Below, in pieces: positions 50,776 through 63,449 of a stretch of 64,000 nucleotides of DNA. The DNA comes from Euclidia mi (taxonomy: Eukaryota > Arthropoda > Insecta > Lepidoptera > Erebidae). Positions within the stretch are counted from its first letter, which is position 1; every line of letters starts with the position of its first letter. A program made the position numbers and the translations under genes. A model generated the notes under the pieces. The model was not told the DNA's origin. It searched no databases and saw nothing but the letters and a program-made list of their open reading frames with translations. The stretch lies in the NCBI GenBank assembly GCA_944739405.2, contig OX123186.2, positions 40,781,551-40,845,550 on the forward strand, read 5' to 3'.

Positions 50776-53600
50776 TCAATTCCAGGCATTTTTGTCTTCT
50801 AAATAATCGTTAACTGTGTAATAAGCTTTTGAACACAAGCTCTGTTTAATAAATACTTTGAATTTATTAATACTTAGTTCCTGAATATTGCCTGGAATTT
50901 TGTTGTAAAAACGTATGCTTTGACACTTGCATGAGTTACTTATTTTTTGTAGTCTAGTTGAAGGTAGAACTAGTTTGTTTTTATTTCGTGTATTTAATGT
51001 ATTGAGATACGACAGTCATAATCTTAATTTCTTTATATTTTTCCCTCAGTGAATGCCTTGCACCAAGATTGTAGATTGCACGAATAGCCCGCTTCTGCAG
51101 TACAAACACAGTTTGAATGTCAGCTGCGTTGCCCCATAATAAAATGCCATATGACATAATGCTGTGGAAATAAAATATACTAATCTGGCCGTATCTATAT
51201 CAGTTAACTGACGAATTTTGTAAACCGCGTATGCTGCAGAGCTAAGTCTATTCGACAACTGACCTATATGTGGGCCCCACTGTAGCTTAGAATCTAAGGT
51301 TATGCCTAAGAATACGATGTTATCTATAAGATCCAACTCTTCTCCATTCAAACATATGTTAGGTTTAACTTGTTTTACATTCGGTCTTGAAAATCGAATA
51401 CATTTTGTATTTCTTTCATTTAACAGTAAATTGTTCACTGTAAACCATTGAACTACTTTAGAGAGAACGTTATTTACATCGTCATTATTTGATTGTTGTC
51501 ATCTTAGTTTAAAAATAAGTGATGTATCATCAGCAAATAACACTTTCTCTTCATTATTTTGCATAATGTATGGCAAATCATTAATATATACAAATGAAAG
51601 GAATGGACCAAGAGTTGAACCTTGCGGCACTCCCATTGTGACCACTGAACCCATAGAAACGTTTCCATTTACCTCAACTCTCTGTATCCTATTACTCATA
51701 TATGATGTTAGGAGATCCAAAGCAGTGTTCTTAACTCCATAATAATGTAATTTCCTGATCAATGTTTCATGAAACACGCAATAAAAAGCCTTAGATAAGT
51801 CACAAAAGACTCCCAGAGCATCATGCGACTCCTCCCACGCATCAAAAATACTATCTAAAAGCTCAACTCCAGCATCGGTAGTTGAGCGACCCCTAGTAAA
51901 ACCAAATTGTTTTTCATGTAACAGCTTATTGTTATTAAATTGAATTTGAAGCTGACCTAGAATTAATTTTTCAAAAATTTTACTAAACGTGGGTATCACA
52001 GATATTGGCCTATAATTTGTGGGGTCAGATGTGCTACCTGATTTAAATAACGGAATTACTTTACTACTTTTCATTTGATCAGGAAACACACCACAGTCAA
52101 TGCATCTTTTGAAAATCATTGCCAGTTCAGGTGCTACTGTGTTGATTATGGATTTCGTAATCACAACAGAATTGCCCCAAAGATCACTAGTCTTCTTCAA
52201 ATTAAGGGTATTAAAAGTTTTTACAATATCTCTGTCAGTAACATAACTAAAACTAAATTCAATGTTACACCTATTGACATTTTGCTTCAATAGAGATTCG
52301 GCTACATTAGGGGACGAGTTGAGGGATTTAGTGGTTGAGACTGGAATGTCTGTGAAGAAATTTTCAAATGCTGTGGCAACCTCAAAATCTGACTTTAATA
52401 TATTTTTATTTAATTGAAGAGTGTAATCGTTACTTTTAATCTTGACCCTTCCAGTCTCATTGTTTATAATATCCCACGTTGCTTTTATTTTATTGTCACT
52501 GTTTTTAATTTTTGATTTTAAATAAAGTGTCTTAGCTTCACGATAAATCTTTTTAAATAACTTGGAATAATTTCTTACATATTGACAAAATTGTTCATCA
52601 TTTTTATTAATTACTTTCTGTTCATATAATTCGTAAAGCTTATTTCTACTTTTATAAATTCCAGTGGTTGCCCATTCACTGAAGGAAGGTAGTACCAGCA
52701 ACTGAGATCCTCTTAGGGACAAAGATAGAATTGAATATAGTACAGTACATGTCAAAGAAAGAATTGTACAACTTATTGGGATCGTTATTATAGCATAGGT
52801 ATGGTAATGTACTTGTGAGTTTATCCTTAAGTCCCTCCAGACGACGCAAAGTTTTTGGCACCACACTCAATTCCTTTCTACCTACTTTTTTAGACTGCAT
52901 AGCAAATGTTATAGATTGTCCACAACGATCTGATGTTAATTTGCTAATTATTTGCTTCCTAACTGGTACAATATCTGTAAATATATTGTCTATACAAGTA
53001 GATGTCATGGAAGTTATCCTGGTGGGTTCCAAAAATAAGCATGCAAGATTATATGACTTGAACAACTTCTTAATTTTGTGGCAATTCAGGGAATCTTCTA
53101 GTATATTAATATTAAAATCGCCACCTACTATTATATATTTATTTTGTTGGCATAGCTTCCGTAACACATCATCCATGACACTTTCAAAGTTATCATAGCA
53201 GGATGATGGTGGCCTATACACACTCAAAACAAGAAGTTGGTCCAACTCCACACAGGCTATTTCAACGGTCCGTTCAACAGAAAACTAACAATGCCACTAC
53301 GATTCTTAAATTTAAGCAGCTTGTTAACTAAAATCAACGATCCACCATGTATTGCATTTTGTCTGCTGAACGAACTACCAACTAGATGGTTATTAAAATT
53401 GCACATGAACTGGTGATCTTTAAGCCAATGTTCTGTTATACACAAAATATCGACGCATTCACCGTTCATGAACAACTCCACTTCTAAATTTTTATTTGAC
53501 ATACTTTGTATATTTTGATGTACCAGTTTTAATACTTGTAAATTTCTAAATAAATTATTAGTTGAATTGGGCTTATTCGTACATACCAGCCCATTATTAA
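50776..53600 (-). pseudogene. LINE beta ORF2: endonuclease and reverse transcriptase, broken
   Basis: The endonuclease starts LVHQNIQSMSNKN and continues CVDILCITEHWLKDH. A 1-nt deletion in a T run near 53280 shifts the frame, which resumes with LVLSVYRPPSSCYDN and GGDFNINILED. The catalytic SDH box reads LTSDRCGQ, His to Arg. RT: KVIPLFKSGSTSDPTNYRPI, FGFTRGRSTTDAG, CDLSKAFYCVFHE (the second, non-catalytic Asp of AFD is Tyr), GVPQGSTLGP and FADDTSLIFK. A TGA near 51496 follows. The connection region (FLGITLDSKLQWGPHIG) loses frame near 51170. The C-terminus (SKAYYTVNDYLEDKNAWN, stop at 50776) survives. Confidence 0.85.
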
Positions 53601-53642
53601 TGAAAGTGTCATTGCAAGAGGTATTCTCTATTGTCGAATTAT

Positions 53643-55257
53643 TTAATTTAAATTAATAGAAATGTCAGACTGTGTAGCCAAAATACTGGCTGAATCATTA
53701 TAAATGTCATTTTGTTGCTGTATAGGGGCAACACGTTTATTAGCCAAATTCTTGGCTGAAATGTCAATACAAAATGCTAGCGACTCAGCTAGTTGTCTTT
53801 TATAATAAGAATTCAGATAACAAGTATCTTGCATCAAATGTAAAGCTTTACTAACATAATTGTTAGAGTCAAAAACATGAAATTGATCGCTATTGTATGA
53901 CCAACTACACAAATTTATATTAAGACTATGTCTAATATGATTTTCCTTTCTGTGGCAACCCTTTACTGAAAGGTAAAGTGAGCATAATAATTTGATTTAA
54001 ATTTAATTCACATAATTTACTGTAATAATAGAATAAAAGTCTTTTATTTAAAGATCCTCTTTTACCAAGTAGAATCAATAAAGTTGTATCCTGGTCAAAA
54101 TTTAAGTTTATAATTTTATCTAAAATAGTAATGGAACTTAACCCAGGCAAACAGTAGTTCATCACTAACCCATCACTATATGTGTTCGCCAACAACTGAC
54201 CCATACCTTTTCCAATCTCATCACTAAATATTATCACTTTATTTTTATTTTGTAATATAGTTTTACTGTCTAGTTTGTTATTTTTTAATTTAATTAGAGT
54301 GTGTTTAATATTTGAATTTGTATTGTTTAAAGAACTATAAGGCAAAACCGGGTCATAAAAACATGTTGGCAATGAGCAAGCTGGCGAGTGTTGGTGGTTG
54401 AACGGGATGTCATTGTTCAATGGTATTGAGCATTTGTTACTATTTGATGCCACCAACTCATTCATTGCCAATATGTACTCTTTTATTTCTAGTTCAGAGC
54501 TTTTATAATTATTTGTCATTGATACTAATTTGTCTCTAAGATTATTTAATTCTACCTGCAAATTATTTATTTCTAATTTATGTTTCAAATTATTTTGGTG
54601 ATATTTCTGTGAGTATATTTTTAATTTTTCAAGAGCAAGTAATCTTTCCCTATTTAGCTTAACATTTTTTATGAAAAAATTTTGTCTGTGAACTAATTGT
54701 TTATCTGTGAATTTGTTTATTTTGACATATTTCTTAATTCTATTCCTACTACCCCTAATCAATTTTATTGAATTATTTGATTCTTTGCACACTGAGAGAA
54801 TATTTGGAAATGATACTTTAGAATGATTTATATCAGATATCATGCTTGGAGCATGAACCACCAGCTCATCGAACAGACTTTTATTTGCCGCTGTAGTGAT
54901 TTGATCTTGGGTGAATTCTAGATGAGTTATTCTACTGTTTGCCTCGTGTAACTGTTTGTCTAAGAACTGTATACGGTCAAGTGCTTGTTCATACTGCAAA
55001 CTACATTCGGCAAACCCGTCCACAATGAGCTGGAGTCCATCCCGAGTACTCATGGCATCAGAGAATTGAGTATGTAGCTGAGCCATTTCACATTTTAATA
55101 TCTTATTTTTTTCCAGTAAGTTCAACATTTCTTTCTCGTTATCTTCTCTTTCATCTATCAGTTTGTTACACAACTCCATAGAGGTCTTTAATTCAATTAA
55201 AGCCAGTTGGAGTTAAGACTCTTCCTGGCGAGCCAAAGCTTTACGAGTCATAATCAT
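53643..55257 (-). pseudogene. LINE beta ORF1: coiled coil plus SGNH-like domain
   Basis: ATG candidates at 55257 and 55251 start MIMTRKALARQEES, followed by an in-frame TAA; the long frame begins after it (MELCNKLIDEREDNEKEMLN, from 55179). About 300 residues of Leu/Glu/Asn-rich helix (KLEINNLQVELNNLRDKLVS) indicate a coiled coil, fitting a self-associating RNA-binding ORF1 protein. The C-terminal domain has IFSDEIGKGMGQLLAN, MNYCLPGLSS and LLILLGKRGSLN, then a frameshift near 53935. It continues in another frame with YVSKALHLMQDTCYLNSYYK. The blocks match ORF1 of family alpha. Confidence 0.78.
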
Positions 55258-57371
55258 AGTGAAAAGAGAGAAATACAAGTACAAAGGAAGTTTTGTTCAA
55301 AAGTAAAGGAGAAGATTGAAATACGTAGTTATAGTAGGGTTAAAAGCTAAATATTATTGTAAGAAAGAACAGCTGATCTCTTTGAAAGTTGTGTAACCAA
55401 CTAACAAGGTTTAGGTTATGTTTATGTATTTTTACTATTTATAGGTGGTTATTTAGGAACTTGATAGCACTTTTTATTCGAAAATATACTAATTAAAACT
55501 ATTTTGTACGTATAAGTCGATTTTAGATAGTAGTTACAATGTTATACCTGTTTGTAAAATGACAATGCAAATTTAGCCAGTAGATTGGTTGTCAAAAAAG
55601 AAATCACAATAAACTCACCTTATTTTCACAGAAAACACTAATGCTTTTATAGATTATTACAAATAACACATTTATTAAGTAATTAACTTGTAATAAGCTT
55701 TAATTATTTGATTATTTTATATTTTATTTGTAAAAAAATACGGGACAAGGTCGGATCAGCTGTTAACCTCAGTGTTGCCACAGAGCGAAAAAAATAAGAA
55801 GTGTTAGTGCAAAATATCACTGAAACTTGTAAAAATATGCAAACCATCGTTGATCACGTCAATTTTACGGCATAACTGAGTATATTATGTGTATATGTGG
55901 AGATAGATAAGTAGCTAGAGACTGGCTTAGACTTGTTTTTACTTCGATAGACGACTCTCGTGCGGCCGAAGTGTAGTATCATATTATATTTTTAGCAGTA
56001 GACATTTTCACGCCAAGTATTTTGATTCAAATCGCACAGCCATCAATTTTACGAAGGACTGAATAAATTAAAAATACAGTAAAAGAGAAAGATTTATCAA
56101 CTCAAATTATCAAATTAAAAATATAGCATATTGATTTCGTGATTTTTTTAGTAGAACTAGAATGTACCAATCGTGTTAGTGAAACATCTTCACAATATTC
56201 CATACTTTTGATCGCCTTTAACTTAGCCACTAGCTTAGGACTTTTATAATTTGAGAACAAAAGAAAAGTTTTAATAAATTTTTGGGAACCTTATACAAAG
56301 ACGAGTAAAACGATCCCTTACAGTTGTAGAGCTTCTTTAACCCATTATAACAAGAAAGGTAATTGCCCCTGCTTAGTTAAATTGTTCTAAAGTGCTGGAA
56401 TTTGTTTTAAGTACTAAAATAAGGTATCTAAATTACTCTTGTCTTTATTGCTCCATTTCAAAAATTATGGACTCTTTAGAACAAAAAAGTTCATACTTTT
56501 ATCTATTTAGGTACGTGATTTTTTTATATTGCTGTAAAATTTCTACTTCATTTTTGTTTGTAGGCAAATTTAACAAACGTTCTGTAATACACCTTGTTCA
56601 AGTAAACAGAGAGGTAATTCCCATTACCAAACGGTGATATCAAAGAAAACGAAAACATTTTAATCTAAGCAGATTCTTTCGATTCAACCCTTTGTAATTC
56701 GATATCAATTCAAAACGATTATTTATCAGAAAACATACAAAGTGCAAACTTTGTTTGAAGTGAAATAGAATACAGCTCTTTGTTCTCCTTAAACCGATAT
56801 CCGTTTACATCGTCAAGTAAAGGAACACTCTACTGCCGCCGTACTTAGTTTTCTCAGAAAATTCATATAACAAGTATTTCAGTAATGCGATTCTATAGCT
56901 TTTACTTTAAAAGCATTCAAATCGTCAGGCGAAGAAAACTGAATTTCATGGCTAATAAACTCATGAAATATAAGGCAGTATCAAAACATATTTTTGGAAT
57001 GAAGATACTGAATTCTTCTTCTTCAACTTCATCGCCGAGGAGAAAAGACGGAGAGACATGCCGGCGTCCAACCATTTTTAATATAATTAAATGGGTTGAA
57101 AAGAATTTTATTATAAAGCAAGATGTTGGGATGTAAAACTTATTCTATTAGCTAGTACGGGCCTGATCATTATTCGGAACATGCTCAAAATTTTACTAAC
57201 TTTTGCTTCGGCTCTCCAATAATGGACTTTTTACAACTGCGTCTACCTTTAAAAAAAAAAGTATTGCTGAAATTGGGCAACATTAGACGCTGCCACACCA
57301 TTAAATTGCGAGCAGAAGATAACTTACTTGGGGCGTACAAATTACATCAGTCTTAGTTTAATAACACGGAT
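55258..57371. other. no gene seen
   Basis: AT-rich. The part next to 55258 may include the 5' UTR of LINE beta. Short frames at 56392-56637 and 56885-57136 have no recognisable content. Confidence 0.45.
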
Positions 57372-57539
57372 ATGTTGGCAGAATTCTTCAAGAGGCGTAG
57401 GTATCTCCGTTATTTTACTTTGCACTCTGCCAATCACTTCTTTCCTACTGCATCACTTCCCGGGGAGGAGCAGCTAAAACCCACTTCTACACCCACCACT
57501 ACAGATAACCTCTTACAGAACTAAACACACAAACACACA

Positions 57540-57635
<96 letters not shown>

Positions 57636-57785
57636 TATCCAGCCTATCTCAGACACCAGTCCTCACTATCTGAGTTACAACTATGTATATTATTTTACTT
57701 ATATTATGTAAATGTACCCATTAAGTATGTGTAACTATAAATTATGATTGTGAGGAAAATAAAGATTATTATTATTATTATTTTG
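57372..57785 (+). mobile_element. LINE 3' end remnant with (CA)n and (ATT)n tail
   Basis: A 50-codon frame (57372-57524, MLAEFFKRRRYLRYFTLHSA, ending DNLLQN) looks coding and may be the C-terminus of a LINE ORF2. It is followed by a long (CA)n, a short UTR (gtaaatgtacccattaagta) and aataaagattattattatta. No RT motif is present, so the clade is unknown and the coding call is tentative. Confidence 0.5.
57525..57634. repeat. (CA)n microsatellite
   Basis: About 110 bp of almost pure ca repeats with a few aaac and atac interruptions. Confidence 0.95.
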
Positions 57786-60544
57786 ACGTCGAAATCCAAG
57801 AATCGAGTACATGGAGTCTGCAGATAATTCGTCTCGTAGGCCGTTCGATCGACCTAATTCGGACTGATCTCATTCGGCTAATGGCCGTAATGTTTCACCT
57901 GAGCGCGTCTCCAGCAGTGGATTGAAGTATTTGTTCAGAGAATCATAGCCCTTAATAATAAGGTAAGGGATAATGTAAGAATTAAGGTAGGGGAAAGTAA
58001 GAAGCCAGCAATTTATGGCTAAGTACTTTATTGGCAGATGTTAGGCATTGGAAGGTTAGTGGGGTAGAAATCTTTTAAGTAGATTTATTAGATTTATTTT
58101 TACATTGTCTATAATTACCTTCATTTTGATATAGCTAGCGATACAATTAATTTTTTTATATAAAAGTAGCAAAATTCAATTTACAAAAAGTCTTCATTAG
58201 TAACCAACTCAGACTTACCACACAAAACCTAAATCAAAGCACCGGATATTTTGTTCTAAAAAGAAAACTTCGAAAAACTAACTTATAAGCAAATCTCGTA
58301 CCGCTGAGGGTGGCAATAAACATTCTTGGGAAAACATGCTCCAATATTAAGGTCTTGCTCTAATAATTTACATGATTTTATGTTCACATACAAGAAACAA
58401 CGCCCGCCGTCCGACGCCCGACAGTAGCGAAACCAAACAAAGGAATATCCCTTCATACGATAGTTTACTATGTTTGCTTTTCAGCTTTATGTACTGTACC
58501 ATGAATATTGTTTAAGCTATCGCGAGACACGAAAATATTTGCTTATATAAAACTTTGGGTTGATTTATGTATTTATTGGGATAATGTTGCGGGCAGATGT
58601 TGTTGATGTTTAGATGAAGAGGCTGTATTTGCATAGGAACGAGTATAACGATCATTTGATTCCAGTGGGCCACTTCCACCACAGCTGCAGAGAGCTAGCA
58701 AAAATTTACATCGAGAGGAAATTCGTGTTGTACTATAACATCGTCTTGAGATCACCATTTCCTCGTAATGGGTCGTGGAGGGGTTTAGGGAATGGCCAGT
58801 GTTCATTAAAGGACACTTACGACGTACCCCATGAAATTATCTTGTGGTGTTTTCCCAGATTAGGTGTCGCGCATTGTTAGAAGATACGGGATACTATTAG
58901 TTCTTATAAGAGTACGTAACTACTAAGAGCTAATTCTTTAAGAACGATGAATATCACTTCCGTACAAAGTCTGCGTACATTATTGTTCCGTATGTTTTCC
59001 ATTACGTCAGACCGGTCCATAAGCGGTGAGAAAATACGCTACTTTGTCCAGCACCTGTACAAGTTCTATAAAGATCTTTATATAATGCTTGAAACAGACG
59101 TTCATTTAAAATGTATTGTTTTCCTGTCTCACGGTGAATTCGACGGTCAGTCAAATCCTTTGATCACATGCCGATGTGTGGGAATAGGAAATGGACCTAT
59201 ATATTTTTTGGGCTTGCGGTTGAAAACCCAATTGTAAGCTCCACTACTAAAAATGTGAGGGGCTAGTGGAGAGGCGTGTTAGACCTCACTTACACCACGG
59301 GTATTCCTTTCAAACTTGAAAATACGAGTTCATGAAAAAACATGTTCTGGGAGCCGCACTAATTTACGTTCAACCAATTACCATACGGTCAAACTCAATC
59401 TACCTATATGATAGGTATGCTCTACAGACCAAATCGACTTGAAGCTATATACATATGAACCTTGGCATTTAATAACTCTCTTTGAATCCGATTCAACATC
59501 TGTTGTATTTTACTTTCTTTTTTACTGTGAAAAGTCCTTCATACATTAAAACTTAAACTTTTAAGGAACATTTATTGTACCCAAACAAAGTAATATTAAA
59601 AAGGAAGTGACAAAAAAAGATGCCACAAAAATATCACGGTTCGTATTAGCCTCATTAAAAGTCAAGGAAAACATCGTCAGAAAATGTTTTTCTTTTGGGA
59701 CAATTTTATTTTATATCAATGCGAATATCTTCCATTGAATAAGTTATATAAAAAACGCAATGTTTTCTTCTTTGACGTATACACATTAGTATGTAGGTAA
59801 ACATTAGCAAATCATGAATTTAAAAATATTATTGAAAGGTGTAATAAAAACATCATAAATTTGTTTAGATATCAAATCCATCGTAAGATTAGGTACCTGT
59901 AGAGTCTATGTATGTTTGTAGATGTTACATATATTATCACATTTTAACTTTAGTTGTGTGTATGTATGTGTGACCGAAGTTGAGTGTATAATACCGCAAA
60001 ACATTGAAACATGAATAACCCAAATTTCAACTCGACAACAACACTAGCGAAACCTACGCAATAACTAGTCACCAGTCAGTTTTAATTACAAACTAAACAC
60101 GTTAGTTGTCACCGGGATGTTAATAGGTATTCTGATAATGACACTGGTGAATATGAATGTATGGCGTTATATAAATGCTTGTGGTCAACAATAGTCGTAA
60201 TTCCGCCGTCGCTTGGACGCGGCCGGACGTCGGAGTGAATACATAATGACATCCGATGGTCACATTTGTAATTTTATTACCAAAGCCCTTCTTGTTATGG
60301 TAATTCTAATGACCTGGGCCTGTTTCAGCTATGGCACTGTGCAATATTGCACGTTGCTAGTTCAGCACCTAAATCTAAAAGTGTGAAAAGATGTTACTCG
60401 AATAATAAAAGGTATTGTTGTGCTGGCGAAGTTCATGCATGTTTACTGTCTGGAATATGATAAACATCAATATTTATGTACTTAACCAGTCTCATCCCGA
60501 AATTATTTTGAAATAATTATGACTTGGCGTTGATGACTTACTAC
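57786..60544. other. 2.7 kb with no recognisable gene
   Basis: Mostly AT-rich. Frames of 77-96 codons around 58.6-59.2 kb have no recognisable content. No repeats shared with the rest of the window were noticed. Confidence 0.45.
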
Positions 60545-60672
60545 GAAATTCAATATTCGATCTATAGATCTGTAGATTTTAGATTCGTTTTTGACATAAG
60601 CTCCATACAAAATATGTCAAAACCGAATCTCGAATCTCAAAATCCATGTATGGATCAAATATTGAAAATGGC
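60545..60672. repeat. imperfect foldback element, arms about 53 bp
   Basis: The arm at 60546-60598 (ttcaatattcgatctata ... gattcgtttttgacat) pairs with 60613-60668 (atgtcaaaaccgaatctc ... gatcaaatattgaaa), at about 75-80% by eye. The centre is aagctccatacaaaat. It looks like an old MITE of foldback type. Confidence 0.65.
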
Positions 60673-61017
60673 CGTTAGTCACTTATATGAAGGACATGAT
60701 AGCTATACCTATATAAAAAGTAACATTCAAAGGTATTTTTCAGGGTAAGTAAGTAGGTTTTACTTTCAAACGGTTACTACGCACAATCAATACATGTTAC
60801 ATAAATAGGGTACATAATAAATACCTACATATGCATCGATATACATATGCTACTTGGACTATATATCGATGTACATATGTACTTATTGTAATGAAGAATC
60901 TGGGATTATGAATTATGAAAATGTTATGCGACTAAATAACTTCAAGGATATACGTCATTTTAATGAAATATACACATTTAATATATAATGTCTAATCCGT
61001 AACATTATTTTGGTTTC
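60673..61017. other. no gene seen
   Basis: AT-rich with atcgat/catatg-type short palindromes. Confidence 0.45.
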
Positions 61018-61135
61018 ATCATCATCATCATCATCATCATATCAGCCTTAATAGTCCACTGCTGGACTAGGCCTCTCCTTTGAAAGGAGGAATTGGCCTC
61101 CTATACCACGCTGGCCAAACGGGTTGGTATAGGGT
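61018..61135 (-). mobile_element. retroposon tail with (ATG)n, minus strand
   Basis: (cat)n at 61020-61041 is followed by atcagccttaatagtccact and gctggactaggcctctcctt. On the minus strand this is an element ending in tggactattaaggctgat and (atg)n. The same layout recurs at 62945-63066, and the pattern is familiar from lepidopteran LINE/SINE 3' ends (recollection). Confidence 0.65.
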
Positions 61136-61398
61136 TTATATCAAGTTTTCCTTCTCTTGCAGTGTTAATCGATTTTAAACTTTCGCGATTTGTATACATC
61201 ATACAAAATAATTTAGCGGGTCCCAATCAATTTCAAAAAATCAATCAATTTGGTTTATCAATGGAAAATTATTATTGCTAGGTATAATAAAATTAAAATA
61301 TTTTAAAGGGTTATTATATGCGTCTCAAATTCTACTTAGCAATTATTTATATTGTTTTGATTGTTGTAGGTACTCAACAGTGTGCGCTTTATTGAAGA
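61136..61398. other. no gene seen
   Basis: AT-rich spacer. Confidence 0.4.
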
Positions 61399-61605
61399 CT
61401 AGAGGACGCCAGCAGCTACGCATGCATTTTTTTTAAATTTACTCGTTTTGGCCGATCCCGTGGGAATTTCGGGAAATCCCTTCTTAGTGCAACCCTACAG
61501 TCCCCAAGGAACATACATGCCAAATTTCACCTTCCTGCGCCCAATAGTTTCGGCTGTAGCGTGTCTGTCAGTCAGTCAGTAACGCAAGGATTTTATATAT
61601 TAAGA
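61399..61605 (-). mobile_element. Helitron-like non-autonomous element, second copy
   Basis: Reverse complement of 49261-49468 with scattered differences: starts TCttaatatataaaatcc, contains cgctacagccgaaactattg and ends gcgtcctCTAG, flanked by A and T. Confidence 0.6.
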
Positions 61606-62060
61606 TAGCAGTCCAGATCCCATTGAAAAGAGTTTCTCCTCGATTGATCTTATAGCAAAGTGAAGAATGCTATCAAAACAATACACAGCAATCAGTTCAC
61701 TTGCTTCAGAAAGGCAAAGCAAGTCTTTCTAGTCTTATAAAAAATAGTTCATAGCAGAATTAAATAACTTTCAAATAACCAACATGTTGTAATATTAAAC
61801 ATTAGTGAAATAAGACTATTACTGGGTATTAGTGTAAGTTAGGCTTTCATTTGATATAATTGGAATTACAAACTTTAAAAATGAATACCTACCTATTAAA
61901 GAAATGACATGAATTCTAGTTTTTGAAGCGAAATATGGCATTATATTAGTTTATTTTTTAAATTGAAACGGATTGATGTGTTCCCGCAGTCCCTGTAAAG
62001 CCACATTAAGAAGACTTTATTGATACTTTATAACAAAACTAATACATTTGATGACGATAG
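61606..62060. other. no gene seen
   Basis: AT-rich, no recognisable frame. Confidence 0.45.
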
Positions 62061-62072
62061 AACCATTTACTA

Positions 62073-62514
62073 TTCCCCACGTGGGATCTCCACCTTGTCG
62101 TGGTGGGGGGGCTCAGTAACCGTAGTTAGGTCACCCACGCTGAAGCTGCCGCGCGCCCTATCTCCCGCGACCAAATGGGGGCGCACCATTGTTGCGTCGC
62201 GGTGGGGCCGCAGAGGAATAGGAGATGCGGTGTTGCGTTGCCGTCCTCCCTATCCTCTGCGGCCGCTGGGTGTTTTGGCGGCGGAGCCCAACACCTTCAT
62301 CCGCCGCCAAGGGTATTTTGTTCGGGGCCCGCCTGACCATCCGGCGGGCCAATACCCGTCGGGGGGCAGCGATGAATGCTTCGGCGATGCCCGACCCTCC
62401 GACACACGGGTACACGAGGAACACGGGTTGGTTTTTAGTCAGTAAGAGTCTCACAGTCCCCTTCGCCCTTCCCTCAGGACGGAGAGACTCCATGACGATA
62501 TTCCAAAATAAAAT
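62073..62514 (+). mobile_element. GC-rich retroposon, second copy with 12-bp TSD
   Basis: Bracketed by aaccatttacta at 62061-62072 and 62515-62526. It is in plus orientation, sharing tccaccttgtcgtggtgggg, ctatctcccgcgacc, gaaggtgttgggctccgccg (as its complement) and gtcagtaagagtct with 24549-25145. It lacks about 150 bp of the 5' region present there. The tail is ccaaaataaaat. Confidence 0.75.
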
Positions 62515-62526
62515 AACCATTTACTA

Positions 62527-62944
62527 GTAATTGGTCAGTTTCACGAAAACTTTACAAACCATGACCCTCACATACTAAGCCTTGTTTCAAATTTCTTGCA
62601 CAATAACACAATGGAGACAGTGAATATTTTTTTATACTTTATCAAATTCCCGATGTGAACTCTCGTAGGGAATGATCCCTTCAAGGGAAAGGCAAGCCCT
62701 ATGGGAAAAGGGAATTGCCTCGTAAACAAGTCGTTGCGAAACTTAAACAGTAGGTAAAAAATTTATGAAAAATCCCCTAAGCAAAAAATACGCTGACTAT
62801 TGAGTGTCCACGCAAATATTTACTTCAAGAAGGTTTTGTTATTTTATTTTTTAGTTTCTGAAGTGGCATTAGAATAATAAGTACCAGTTTCAAGAACTTA
62901 CTTCGTTGGTCCCTAGTTCGCCAAATAAAAATAATATTGCTCCA
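62527..62944. other. no gene seen
   Basis: No recognisable frame or repeat. Confidence 0.45.
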
Positions 62945-63066
62945 TCATCATCATAATCATCAGCCGTGTGTATAAACTGTCCCACAGCTGGGCACGGTCC
63001 GCTTCCCACTATGAGAAGGGTAAGGCCATAGTCCACCAGACATGTGAAGTCTGCCAACCCGCACTT
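62945..63066 (-). mobile_element. retroposon tail with (ATG)n-like end, second copy
   Basis: catcatcatcataatcatca is followed by a copy of the layout at 61018: cccacagctgggcacggtcc, cttcccactatgagaagggt. On the minus strand it ends in gggacagtttatacac and gatgatgatg. Its 5' part is folded back on itself by the hairpin at 63038-63103. Confidence 0.7.
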
Positions 63067-63103
63067 GGGCAACGAAGTGCGGGTTGGCAGACTTCACATG
63101 TCT
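63038..63103. repeat. perfect hairpin, 29-bp arms, 8-nt loop
   Basis: 63038-63066 (core gtgaagtctgccaacccgca) pairs exactly with 63075-63103; the loop is gggcaacg. One arm belongs to the retroposon tail, so the other arm is an inverted copy of element sequence. Confidence 0.92.
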
Positions 63104-63449
63104 TTTGAGAACATTATGGAGAACTCTCATGCCCGGTTTCTGAAGTTCCCAGATATACTCTCAACAGTTATAGATTCAATCTAGTTATGGAAAGGATAAA
63201 CTTTGGTTAACTGATACTGCGTTTCTGAATACCCATTGAAGCGTTTAATAACTATTGAACCAATACGAAGTATTTTTTTCTGGCACTAGATGGATCAGTT
63301 ATAAAAAACGTGTTGAAAATTTATTCAACTATTTTAATTTCTCCGTTAAACTAGTTTTTTTGTCATATATTTTTTTCCGGAGTAAAGAACTAGTTCAGCT
63401 CGTAATTTTAATAAAATATAATTATCTTGTCTTATTCATAATGGCTGTA
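63104..63449. other. no gene seen
   Basis: AT-rich, no recognisable frame. Confidence 0.45.

Larger units (their letters stand above)
50508..55257 (-). mobile_element. LINE family beta (Jockey/CR1 group), near full length
   Basis: Same layout as family alpha but only moderately similar in protein, with a different 3' UTR. ORF1 is at 55257-53643, ORF2 at about 53600-50776 and the 3' UTR at 50775-50508. Several frameshifts and stops are present. The 5' UTR boundary upstream of 55257 is not visible. Confidence 0.85.

Noticed and set aside
57525..57634. Functional meaning of the long (CA)n run
   Set aside because: Ordinary microsatellite; nothing beyond its position in a LINE 3' end.
58573..59237. 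Cluster of frames of 77-96 codons on both strands
   Set aside because: No recognisable domains, and overlapping frames on opposite strands argue against coding.
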